NCBI GenBank assembly: GCA_030150565.1
Contig: JASLFR010000009.1
Span: 1 to 5,393 of the forward strand
Origin: Cardiobacteriales bacterium
GTDB lineage: Bacteria; Pseudomonadota; Gammaproteobacteria; Cardiobacteriales; Wohlfahrtiimonadaceae
Length of the DNA stretch: 5,393 nucleotides
Direction of reading: 5' to 3'
Of the stretch, positions 1 through 5,392 are shown in pieces; positions within the stretch are counted from its first letter, which is position 1; each line of letters starts with the position of its first letter. The translations under genes and the position numbers were made by a program. A model generated the notes under the pieces. The model searched no databases. It saw only the letters and a list, made by a program, of their open reading frames with translations, and was not told where the DNA came from.

Positions 1-305
1 CTGTGACTAACGCGATTCTATCAAGCCGTTGCGCTGATCAATCGCTGCTCCGTTGCCAGAACAGGTGAACAATCTTACCACCCAAAATAGAAAGCGCAAA
101 TCTTTTTTGAAGAAAAATAGAGAATATTTCTAGTTTTCTCATTAACTAATTGTTTGTGAAGTATAAAAAATTCCGATCTATTTTAAACATACTTCAAGCA
201 AATAGAGATGCTGATAAAAATCTCTCCTCAACCCTCCATTTCTTATATTATAGAGAGATTCCTTTTTCTATTTACGGTTATCTTTATTATCAAGCCTATA
301 AATTT
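1..305. other. Left-edge region without a supported gene
   Basis: I see no convincing gene here. The first 70 bases or so look richer in G and C and contain a short open stretch ending in TGA at 66-68, which could be the tail of a gene lying to the left. It is too short to recognise. From about 80 onward the DNA is strongly AT-rich, with A and T runs, as expected for an intergenic or promoter region. The frame of the downstream lipoprotein stays open back to a TTG at 150, but that 52-codon stretch has no ribosome binding site and no recognisable protein feature. TATATT/TATTAT-like boxes occur at 244-251 and 285-290 without a credible -35 partner, so I assign no promoter. Confidence 0.5.
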
Positions 306-1010
306 ATGAGAACGACTTTTTTAATACTTCCCCTCTTTTTCCTCCTCTCTTGCTCCTCCCACTCTTCAAATATTATCTCTACAGATGGAGATAGTATTAC
401 TTTAGATGGGAACTGGTACGCTAAACATCTTAATGAGCGCTTGAAAGAGGCAGAATTTGGAACGCCACAAGAGCAAAGAGATGCAGGTACACTCTACTTT
501 ACGGGAACAGATGTTAAGAAGAGTTATAAAAAAGCGCGTCACTACTGGACACTCGCAGCAGATCGAGGAGATGCAAAAGCTAACTACAACTTAGGTATTC
601 TCTATTTTAATGGTTATGGAGTTAAAAGAGATCTCGATGCTGCTGAATACCATTTTCGCCGTGCTGCAGAAGGGGATGATCTGAAAGCGCTCAACATATT
701 GGCTGAACTCTATAAAAATGGGGATCACTTTCCTCAGGACCTAGAGCGTGCCCATCACTATACTCAGAGAGCTGCAAATTTAGGAGATGCTAGAGCACTC
801 TACAATCTTGGCGTTTACTACAGCACACAAGCCGATGCAGCTGTAAGTCTTCCACGCGCTAAATCTTACTTTGAGGCCGCCGCTCAACAAGACTTTGAAC
901 CAGCCCACTACGCTTTAGGGCTCTTCTATCGTGATGGCTTAACAGGCGTTGTTGATAAAAGACTCTCAAAAGCTCATTTTAAAGCGGCAGGAAAGTATCG
1001 TCCTAATTGA
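306..1010 (+). CDS. Sel1-like repeat (SLR) lipoprotein
   Basis: This encodes a predicted 234-residue lipoprotein built almost entirely of Sel1-like/TPR-type repeats. Residues 1-15 form a lipoprotein signal peptide (MRTTF, then a Leu/Ile/Phe core) ending in the lipobox LLSC, with Cys16 as the lipidated residue. Ser17 at +2 would favour outer-membrane sorting under the Lol rule. After a linker to about residue 53, about five repeats follow (roughly 55-88, 90-123, 126-161, 162-197, 199-230), with typical cores such as ANYNLGILYFNGYGV and ARALYNLGVYY, and A-x-GD turns. Such repeats usually serve as protein-binding scaffolds; the partner cannot be read from sequence. I chose the ATG at 306 because it places the signal peptide at the N-terminus. 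An in-frame TTG at 150 would add 52 residues and bury it. No good Shine-Dalgarno precedes either start. The gene is convergent with the OTC gene, with a terminator between them. Family and lipoprotein nature are fairly sure; function is unknown. Confidence 0.85.
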   Translation: MRTTFLILPLFFLLSCSSHSSNIISTDGDSITLDGNWYAKHLNERLKEAEFGTPQEQRDAGTLYFTGTDVKKSYKKARHYWTLAADRGDAKANYNLGILYFNGYGVKRDLDAAEYHFRRAAEGDDLKALNILAELYKNGDHFPQDLERAHHYTQRAANLGDARALYNLGVYYSTQADAAVSLPRAKSYFEAAAQQDFEPAHYALGLFYRDGLTGVVDKRLSKAHFKAAGKYRPN

Positions 1011-1043
1011 TAATAATTCGTTAAAAAAGATAAAAGTGAGAGC

Positions 1044-1077
1044 AATAAAAAAGCCTAGCGAAGATTTTCGTTAGGCT
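1044..1077 (-). terminator. Intrinsic terminator of the OTC gene, probably bidirectional
   Basis: An 11-bp stem (AGCCTAGCGAA at 1052-1062 against TTCGTTAGGCT at 1067-1077, one G-T wobble) closes a 4-base GATT loop. Read on the minus strand it is followed by six T's, then ATT (1052 down to 1044), a classic rho-independent tail placed about 50 bases after the OTC stop codon. On the plus strand the tail is only CTCTCTTTATT, so termination of the lipoprotein gene is likely weaker but possible. Confidence 0.85.
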
Positions 1078-1127
1078 CTCTCTTTATTAAACTCACAGCG
1101 CCCCTATATATAATAAGGGAGATCAGT

Positions 1128-2132
1128 TTACGGGCGTAACGTCGCCACCATTATCGCTTTAATCGTATGCATACGATTCTCTGCCTGCTGGAACTGGACC
1201 GCTCTTGGCCCTTCAAAGACCTCATCCGTCACCTCAACTCCATCTAAACCAAAGGTTTGATAGATCCACTCCCCTGTTGAGGTTTCACGATTATGGAAAG
1301 CGGGGAGACAATGCATAAACTTAGTATCAGGATTTCCTGTTGAATCGATCAACTCCTGATTTACTTGATATGGAAGAAGACGCTCAATCCGCTCACGCCA
1401 CGCCTCTTCTGGCTCCCCCATCGAGACCCATACATCGGTATGAATAAAATCAACCCCTTTCACAGCCTCTTTTGCATCTTCCGTTAATGTGATGGTTGCG
1501 CCACTCTCTTTTGCGATCGCTCGGCACGTCTCAACGAGTGACTCTTCAGGCCAATGCGCTTTTGGTGCTCCGATACGAACATCCATCCCCAATTTAGCCC
1601 CTAAGACTAGTAGGGAATTTCCCATATTGTTACGAGCATCACCCAGATATGCGTAACTCACCTTATGAAGCGGTTTACCACTCGTCTCTTTCATCGTTAA
1701 GGCGTCCGCTAACATCTGTGTTGGGTGGAACTGATCGGTTAAACCGTTATAGACAGGGACTCCTGCATAAGCGGCTAACTCATTTTCGAGCATCTCCTGA
1801 CAAAAACCGCGATACTCAATCGCATCATACATACGCCCTAAAACACGCGCCGTATCTTTCATCGACTCTTTATGCCCAATCTGGGACCCTGAAGGGCCTA
1901 AATAGGTAGTTGTTGCTCCTTGATCTGCCGCCGCTACTTCAAAAGCGCATCGGGTTCGGGTTGAAGTCTTCTCAAAAATGAGTGCGATATTCTTCCCCTT
2001 CAATAACGGCTTCTCATTGCCGAGCATCTTTGCGCGCTTCAACTCTGCAGCTAAATCGATTAAATAGAGAATCTCCTCTCGAGAAAAATCGAGCAATTTT
2101 AAAAAATGGCGATTGCGTAAATTGATAGACAT
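1128..2132 (-). CDS. argF: Ornithine carbamoyltransferase (OTC)
   Basis: This is a cytosolic enzyme that converts carbamoyl phosphate and L-ornithine to L-citrulline and phosphate in arginine synthesis. Its catabolic counterpart, ArcB, works in reverse in the arginine deiminase pathway. The 334 residues match the usual family length and run end to end. Visible motifs are STRTR at 57-61 (carbamoyl-phosphate binding), HPTQ at 136-139, the VWVSMGE loop at 235-240 (ornithine side) and HCLP at 274-277 with the catalytic Cys275. The start ATG at 2132 has an AAGGA Shine-Dalgarno 8 bases upstream. From memory of the family, segments such as IALIFEKTSTRTRCAFEVAA and SYAYLGDARNNMGNSLL resemble both Pseudomonas ArcB and Neisseria ArgF more than E. 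coli ArgI, so the biosynthetic or catabolic role is open. No arcA, arcC or other arg gene lies in the window, and I see no ArgR box upstream. The gene appears monocistronic, ending at the 1044-1077 terminator. The enzyme assignment is very sure; the symbol argF (versus arcB) is not. Confidence 0.95.
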   Translation of the reverse strand: MSINLRNRHFLKLLDFSREEILYLIDLAAELKRAKMLGNEKPLLKGKNIALIFEKTSTRTRCAFEVAAADQGATTTYLGPSGSQIGHKESMKDTARVLGRMYDAIEYRGFCQEMLENELAAYAGVPVYNGLTDQFHPTQMLADALTMKETSGKPLHKVSYAYLGDARNNMGNSLLVLGAKLGMDVRIGAPKAHWPEESLVETCRAIAKESGATITLTEDAKEAVKGVDFIHTDVWVSMGEPEEAWRERIERLLPYQVNQELIDSTGNPDTKFMHCLPAFHNRETSTGEWIYQTFGLDGVEVTDEVFEGPRAVQFQQAENRMHTIKAIMVATLRP

Positions 2133-2210
2133 TCCAACCTTCCTTATCGGTTAACAGAAAAAGGTGCTAAAAATGAGAAGCGGTTAAGGGAGATTCTCGC
2201 TCATCTGCTC

Positions 2211-2217
2211 TATAATA
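2211..2217. promoter_or_regulatory. Overlapping divergent -10-like boxes (putative)
   Basis: The plus strand has a consensus -10 hexamer, TATAAT, at 2211-2216, 43 bases before the DUF3108-like start. Shifted by one base, the minus strand reads TATTAT (2217 down to 2212), pointing towards the OTC gene 80 bases away. No good -35 sits at 16-18 bases on either strand, and no TG extension is in place, so this rests on the -10 alone plus its position in a 127-base divergent intergenic gap. Confidence 0.4.
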
Positions 2218-2259
2218 AGCGTATCGACTAATAAACATAGACCTAAATGAGACGTAAGA

Positions 2260-3033
2260 ATGAAACAGATCTCCAAAATGATTGCTCTCTGCATAGCGCT
2301 CCTTGCATATAACCCTCTATATGCTCAGGAAAATAATGCCCTAAAAGAGGGGGCAACTCAAAGTATTTCCCACAATGGGGGGCGTTTTTTTGCCTCAAAC
2401 CAATCATCTACTCCCCAAAAGGGAGAAACAGATCAGAGTATTCCATTCCCAAAGCAGATCGAATTACGCTACAGCGGCCCTTATGGAGTCCCCGCAACGA
2501 TGCTTTTTCAACATAATGGGAGCAGATACTCCATTAAAACCCGAGTTAACATCCCTTTTAAAGCGATTGAATTTAATGCCGAAGGGACGATTAATCATGG
2601 TCGATTCAATCCCACACTCTACGAAGATCGACGCAGCGGTTCACTCTATGCGACAGCGAGATTTGATTATAACGGGGGGGAAGTCTCTTACGGCCGCTCT
2701 GGACAAGCGCTTAAAAAATCGAAAATCACCCGCCCAACGAAAGATTTCTTCTCACTCGCTTGGGAGATGGCGCTCAATGATGGGATCTTAAGGGAGGGGG
2801 TTGTTGCGACGAATGGCAAAAAGCTCTATCAACGTAACTCCTTCTCAAAAGGGAGCACCCGCAATATTCGCGTTAATGGTAAATCGCAAGAGGTGACTCT
2901 CTACACTAATGGCTCTGGTGATGATCGAATTGAGCTCGGTTTCTTGAAAGGGGATTATCTTCTCCCTGCAATTATCGCTTTCTACGATAAGGGGAAGCGT
3001 TATGAACTCCTCTTAACGAAAATCAATCTCTAA
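2260..3033 (+). CDS. Exported DUF3108-like protein
   Basis: This encodes a predicted periplasmic protein of 257 residues. A Sec signal peptide is clear: positive start (MKQISK), hydrophobic core about 7-18, and a likely signal peptidase I cut after LYA at 20-22, before QENN. A polar Ser/Gln/Asn-rich linker runs to about residue 64. The rest (about 66-257) is a beta-rich domain with the DUF3108 pattern as I know it: a tyrosine/glycine opening (ELRYSGPYG), a middle G-R-F-N-P segment at 114-118, a conserved-looking FFSLAWEM block at 163-170 and a final GDYLLPAIIAFYDKGKRYELLLTKI-type end with LP at 235-236. The function of DUF3108 proteins is unsettled; an envelope role is likely. The ATG at 2260 gives the best signal peptide, although its Shine-Dalgarno (GTAAG) is weak; Met7 is an alternative start. 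The gene contains several homopolymer tracts (G6, T7, G7). The family call is by pattern only and could be wrong; export is more certain. Confidence 0.7.
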   Translation: MKQISKMIALCIALLAYNPLYAQENNALKEGATQSISHNGGRFFASNQSSTPQKGETDQSIPFPKQIELRYSGPYGVPATMLFQHNGSRYSIKTRVNIPFKAIEFNAEGTINHGRFNPTLYEDRRSGSLYATARFDYNGGEVSYGRSGQALKKSKITRPTKDFFSLAWEMALNDGILREGVVATNGKKLYQRNSFSKGSTRNIRVNGKSQEVTLYTNGSGDDRIELGFLKGDYLLPAIIAFYDKGKRYELLLTKINL

Positions 3034-3069
3034 TAGAGGAATCTAAAGATACAACAGTTAAGAATTAGG

Positions 3070-3075
3070 TATAAT
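3070..3075 (+). promoter_or_regulatory. Putative -10 box of the DUF2892 gene
   Basis: A consensus TATAAT lies 57 bases before the DUF2892 start codon and 36 bases after the DUF3108 stop. Transcription from it would begin near 3082 and give a leader of about 50 bases containing the 3087-3109 hairpin. I find no convincing -35 at the right distance (AGATAC at 17 bases), so this could be a chance AT-rich match. Confidence 0.4.
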
Positions 3076-3086
3076 ATTAAGAATGA

Positions 3087-3109
3087 GCGAGTGGTACTGG
3101 ATCACCCGC
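3087..3109 (+). repeat. Hairpin-forming inverted repeat in the DUF2892 leader
   Basis: GCGAGTGGT (3087-3095) can pair with ATCACCCGC (3101-3109) around a 5-base ACTGG loop. The stem has 9 positions with one A-C mismatch and one G-T wobble. No T-tract follows directly, so it does not look like a terminator. It ends about 10 bases before the AAGGAG ribosome binding site, so it might stabilise the mRNA or affect translation. Function is unproven. Confidence 0.4.
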
Positions 3110-3131
3110 AGGCTTTAAAAAGGAGTCAATT

Positions 3132-3323
3132 ATGAAAGCAAATATTGGTGGAATTGATCGTTACGCACGTATTGGTGTTGGTGCGCTCTTAATTCTTTTA
3201 TCACTCTTCAATGTGATTGGTATTTGGGGTTGGATTGGGCTTGTTCCCCTCTTAACAGGAATCTTCCGCTACTGCCCCCTCTACCCTCTTCTTGGCATCT
3301 CATCAAATAAAGAAGAGAAGTAA
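3132..3323 (+). CDS. DUF2892 (YgaP-type transmembrane) small inner-membrane protein
   Basis: This is a 63-residue membrane protein of the DUF2892 family, which also forms the membrane part of the E. coli rhodanese YgaP; the family's own activity is not established. The N-terminal N-x-GG-x-DR-x-x-R motif (Asn4, Asp9-Arg10, Arg13) and the C-terminal G-I-F-R-Y-C-P-L-Y motif (43-51) are the family hallmarks. Between them lie two hydrophobic segments, about 12-30 and 32-46, that can form a membrane hairpin, followed by a short charged tail ending in KEEK. There is no rhodanese domain, so this is the stand-alone form. The start ATG has an excellent AAGGAG (3120-3125) at 6 bases. The gene has a candidate -10 box upstream and an intrinsic terminator just after its stop, so it may be a single-gene unit. 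Confidence 0.9.
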   Translation: MKANIGGIDRYARIGVGALLILLSLFNVIGIWGWIGLVPLLTGIFRYCPLYPLLGISSNKEEK

Positions 3324-3342
3324 TCCCTCAATAGAGTGAGAG

Positions 3343-3372
3343 AAGCTATCCTATACGGGATAGCTTTTTTAT
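3343..3372 (+). terminator. Intrinsic terminator after the DUF2892 gene
   Basis: A perfect 9-bp stem, AAGCTATCC (3343-3351) with GGATAGCTT (3358-3366), closes a TATACG loop and runs into a T-tract at 3365-3370, then AT. It begins 19 bases after the DUF2892 stop codon. Only about 28 bases separate it from the start codon of the next gene. Confidence 0.92.
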
Positions 3373-3399
3373 TGCAAAATCAAAAATTAAGGAGTCTTT

Positions 3400-4086
3400 A
3401 TGTTTTCGCTCACCTATCTCTTTACTCGATTCTCCGCCTTCTTAAAGCATAAAGAGGATTATTTTCGTTTAGGGGAGTATTACTATCTTGGAAAATATGT
3501 GAAGAAGAATGATAAAAAAGCGCGCTACTGGCTCGAAAAGGCTTCCGATTCTGGAGAGAAACGGGCGCTCTACTACTTAGGATTGATGGAGCAGGAGAAG
3601 AGCGAACCCAATCTATTGATGGCGCTCCGCTATTTAGAGCTAAGCCGACGCTCTGAGCCGCGAGCAATTGATGCGATCACCCCTCTACTCGCCCATCTAA
3701 AATCGCTCCCAATTAGAGATGATAATCGACAAGAGCTTGCTGAGCTCTACTTCAAAATCGCCTACATGTATGGCAACGATAATCATATTGAGCGTAATTA
3801 TGAAGAGGCGAAAAACTTTTATCGAGCTAGTGTAAATCTCGACTACGCCCCAGCTAAAGCGCAACTTGGACAACTCTATCTCTATGGCCGTTTAGGGGTG
3901 GAACGGACTTATGAGGTGGGTAAAGAGCTCCTTTTTGATGCGCTCAATAGCGGTTATGCTCCTGCTCGTGAAATTCTGCTCAACTTCTACCAAAAAGAGG
4001 AGATCCGAGCATTATTAGAGAAGGAAGCTGAAAGTAATAGCTCTGCCCTTCTCCTTCAAAATATTATTGAACAAGAGAAAGCGTAA
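3400..4086 (+). CDS. Sel1-like repeat protein, no signal peptide
   Basis: This encodes a 228-residue protein of Sel1-like repeats, probably cytosolic. The N-terminus (MFSLTYLFTRFSAFLKHKED) is somewhat hydrophobic but broken by Arg10 and Lys16 and has no cleavage site or lipobox. Repeat-like units are visible at about 20-53 (FRLGEYYYLGKYV, then KKARYWLEKASDSGE), 55-85 (degenerate), 114-150 (YFKIAYMYG with EEAKNFYRASVNLDYAPA) and 152-187 (AQLGQLYLYGRLGV then ALNSGYAPA). The segment 86-112 and the C-terminus from about 190 are less regular and charged. Such helical-repeat proteins usually mediate protein contacts; the target here is unknown. The ATG at 3400 has an AAGGAG (3389-3394) at 5 bases. 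It shares fold but little obvious sequence identity with the lipoprotein at 306-1010. A strong terminator lies immediately upstream, and I could not find a separate promoter. No clear terminator follows before the kinase gene. Confidence 0.85.
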   Translation: MFSLTYLFTRFSAFLKHKEDYFRLGEYYYLGKYVKKNDKKARYWLEKASDSGEKRALYYLGLMEQEKSEPNLLMALRYLELSRRSEPRAIDAITPLLAHLKSLPIRDDNRQELAELYFKIAYMYGNDNHIERNYEEAKNFYRASVNLDYAPAKAQLGQLYLYGRLGVERTYEVGKELLFDALNSGYAPAREILLNFYQKEEIRALLEKEAESNSSALLLQNIIEQEKA

Positions 4087-4098
4087 CTCTTCAATTTT

Positions 4099-4129
4099 TT
4101 GATGGAAATAGCCCCCTATTCGGCATAAA
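4099..4129 (+). promoter_or_regulatory. Weak candidate promoter for the kinase gene
   Basis: TTGATG at 4099-4104 resembles a -35 box and CATAAA at 4124-4129 a -10 box, but the 19-base spacer is longer than ideal. The 80-base gap between the Sel1 gene and the kinase has no terminator, so read-through from upstream is equally possible. There is no TPP riboswitch-like sequence in this gap that I can recognise. Confidence 0.25.
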
Positions 4130-4166
4130 GTAAGACTCCTAACGATTCTTAAATTGAGGAATATTG

Positions 4167-4970
4167 ATGAAAAAGATTTTAACTATTGCAGGCTCCGATA
4201 CATCAGGTGGAGCGGGGATCCAAGCCGATCTTCGAACATACGCTAAACATAACCTCTACGGCATGACGGCGCTTACCGTCATCGTCACGATGGATTACAA
4301 CAATGGTTGGGCGCATGGCGTTACCCCAATTCCTGTCGAGAGTATTCGGGAACAGCTCGATACCGTCCTTCTTGGCGTCACCCCCGACACCATCAAAACA
4401 GGTATGCTTCCAACTCCTGAAATCATCCATCTAGTTGCAGGATATCTTAAAGAGCTAAAAGGGAAAATGCCGATCGTAATCGACCCCGTTATGGTCTGTA
4501 AGGGGGATAAGCCTCTCTTTCCAGAGCATGCAGAGACGATCCGCAATGAGCTGATTCAATACGCAACAATCATCACCCCTAACCTCTTTGAGGCGACACA
4601 GCTTGCTCAGACAAAACCCTTTACTTCACTTGATGATGCAAAAGAGGCGGCAAAAATTATTGCAGAGAAAGGAAATTGCCAAACAATGGTGATTAAGGGG
4701 GTCGGCTCTCTCATGAGCCCCAATAGCGCAGCAGATCTCTTCTACGATGGTAAAGAATTCACCTTGATAGAGGGGGAGCTCATCAATACAACTCACACAC
4801 ACGGCTTAGGCTGTACATTCGCTTCTCACGTTGCAAGCTTCATCACTAAAGGATTAACCCCAAAAGAGGCGTGTTTCTCAGCCAAAAGAGCGATTCAAAA
4901 AGGATTGGAGAATCCTTTTGCGCTCAATGAGTATGTAGGAACCCTCAATTTCCCTGATAGCTTCAAGTGA
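4167..4970 (+). CDS. pdxK: ThiD/PdxK-family kinase, probably pyridoxal (vitamin B6) kinase, possibly also HMP kinase
   Basis: This is a cytosolic ribokinase-fold enzyme that phosphorylates pyridoxal/pyridoxine and/or hydroxymethylpyrimidine (HMP) with ATP. The 267 residues match family length. Motifs in order: IAGSDTSGGAGIQADL (7-22, substrate side), KTGMLP (77-82), IDPVMVCKGD (105-114, lid and substrate region), ITPNLFEA (136-143), VIKG (175-178) and the anion-hole/catalytic segment THGLGCTF (211-218). Cys111 in MVCKG and Cys216 in GCT match the two cysteines known in Firmicute-type pyridoxal kinases such as Staphylococcus aureus PdxK (Cys110 and Cys214). E. coli ThiD has no cysteine at the first position, as far as I recall. 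The overall wording (SDTS, VTMD, PDTIKTGML, DPVMVCKG, TPNLFEA) also favours PdxK over classic ThiD. The ATG at 4167 is preferred over the adjacent in-frame TTG at 4164 because GAGGA (4156-4160) sits 6 bases before it. No thi genes and no TPP riboswitch are nearby. Automatic pipelines may label it thiD. Confidence 0.92.
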   Translation: MKKILTIAGSDTSGGAGIQADLRTYAKHNLYGMTALTVIVTMDYNNGWAHGVTPIPVESIREQLDTVLLGVTPDTIKTGMLPTPEIIHLVAGYLKELKGKMPIVIDPVMVCKGDKPLFPEHAETIRNELIQYATIITPNLFEATQLAQTKPFTSLDDAKEAAKIIAEKGNCQTMVIKGVGSLMSPNSAADLFYDGKEFTLIEGELINTTHTHGLGCTFASHVASFITKGLTPKEACFSAKRAIQKGLENPFALNEYVGTLNFPDSFK

Positions 4971-4987
4971 TTCTCAAAGCGATAAAT

Positions 4988-5016
4988 TTGCGTCAAAGGG
5001 GCAAAATCCCTATACT
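4988..5016 (+). promoter_or_regulatory. Sigma70-type promoter of ssrA
   Basis: TTGCGT (4988-4993) and TATACT (5011-5016) are separated by exactly 17 bases, close to the sigma70 consensus. Transcription would start near 5022-5024, giving a 5' leader of about 15 bases that RNase P would remove at the mature 5' end, 5038. It begins 18 bases after the kinase stop codon, so ssrA need not depend on read-through. Confidence 0.75.
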
Positions 5017-5023
5017 TATAGGG
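5008..5023. repeat. Perfect inverted repeat over the ssrA -10 region
   Basis: CCCTATA (5008-5014) and TATAGGG (5017-5023) are perfect 7-base inverted repeats spaced by CT. The element contains the -10 hexamer and reaches the expected transcription start. It could be an operator, a duplicated -10 on the opposite strand (TATAAG reading left), or coincidence. Confidence 0.55.
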
Positions 5024-5037
5024 TAGTAAACCCAAAC

Positions 5038-5392
5038 GGGGGCGTTCTTGGATTCGACGGGGATGTTGAAGTTTGAGGTGCATGTCAAGATGGTCGAGAG
5101 TCTTGTAAAAACGCGGCAAATTGTATAGTTGCAAACGATAACAACTACGCTTTAGCAGCTTAAGCCTGCTAACTGTTCTTAATACTGTGTTCGTTCGGTG
5201 TTAACAACAGTCAACTTAAACGGACTAGCCCGGCATCATTTCTAGGGGGTGCCTCGCGAAACTTAACTTAGAACCGCTGAGTTTTATCCTGCCGGTCGGA
5301 TCAAAACCAGTTAAATTAAAGATACGGCTAAACATGTAGTACCAAGAATGGATAGTTCTCGGACGCGGGTTCAAATCCCGCCGCCTCCACCA
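5038..5392 (+). ncRNA. ssrA: tmRNA (transfer-messenger RNA), one-piece form
   Basis: This is the RNA of trans-translation: charged with alanine and bound by SmpB, it enters stalled ribosomes, adds a degradation tag and releases them. The mature length is 355 bases, close to the 363 of E. coli. The 5' end GGGGGCG (5038-5044) pairs with CGCCTCC (5382-5388) to form a 7-bp acceptor stem with one G-U, followed by the unpaired A and an encoded CCA (5390-5392). The conserved block TGGATTCGACGG lies near the 5' end and the T-arm CGGGTTCAAATCCCG at 5366-5380. The acceptor-stem G-U at the third pair is the alanyl-tRNA synthetase identity signal. The tag reading frame resumes at GCA 5131. The promoter is just upstream; the terminator would lie beyond the window. 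Confidence 0.98.
5131..5163 (+). other. tmRNA tag-peptide reading frame (ANDNNYALAA, stop)
   Basis: Ten codons, GCA to GCT, followed by TAA at 5161-5163, encode ANDNNYALAA. With the alanine carried by the tmRNA itself, the appended tag is AANDNNYALAA. The last residues, ALAA, match the ClpXP recognition end, and the AND-NY part is the SspB/ClpA-binding region in E. coli, where the tag is ANDENYALAA. TATAGTT directly before the first codon corresponds to the conserved upstream sequence that sets the resume point. Confidence 0.95.

Noticed and set aside
3..68. Short open stretch ending in TGA that might be the 3' end of a gene left of the window
   Set aside because: Only 21 codons, no recognisable motif, and other frames are equally open over this length.
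1649..1909. Plus-strand open frame inside the OTC gene
   Set aside because: Shadow of a certain gene on the other strand; no ribosome binding site and no family resemblance.
2133..2259. ArgR operator upstream of the OTC gene
   Set aside because: No pair of TGNAT/ATNCA half-sites with the expected AT-rich spacing could be found by eye.
2375..2791. 138-codon open frame overlapping the DUF3108-like gene
   Set aside because: The overlapped frame has a signal peptide and domain pattern; this one has an irregular composition with no features.
4087..4166. TPP riboswitch or terminator before the ThiD/PdxK kinase
   Set aside because: The gap is only 80 bases and lacks the conserved THI-box sequences. 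The only stem (AATAG-CCCC-CTATT, 4107-4120) is 5 bp, AT-rich and has no T-tract after it.
4203..4546. Minus-strand open frames within the kinase gene
   Set aside because: Shadows of a well-supported gene; nothing recognisable in the translations.
4895..5134. Minus-strand open frame crossing the kinase end and the 5' part of ssrA
   Set aside because: It overlaps a functional RNA gene and its promoter, and has no plausible protein features.
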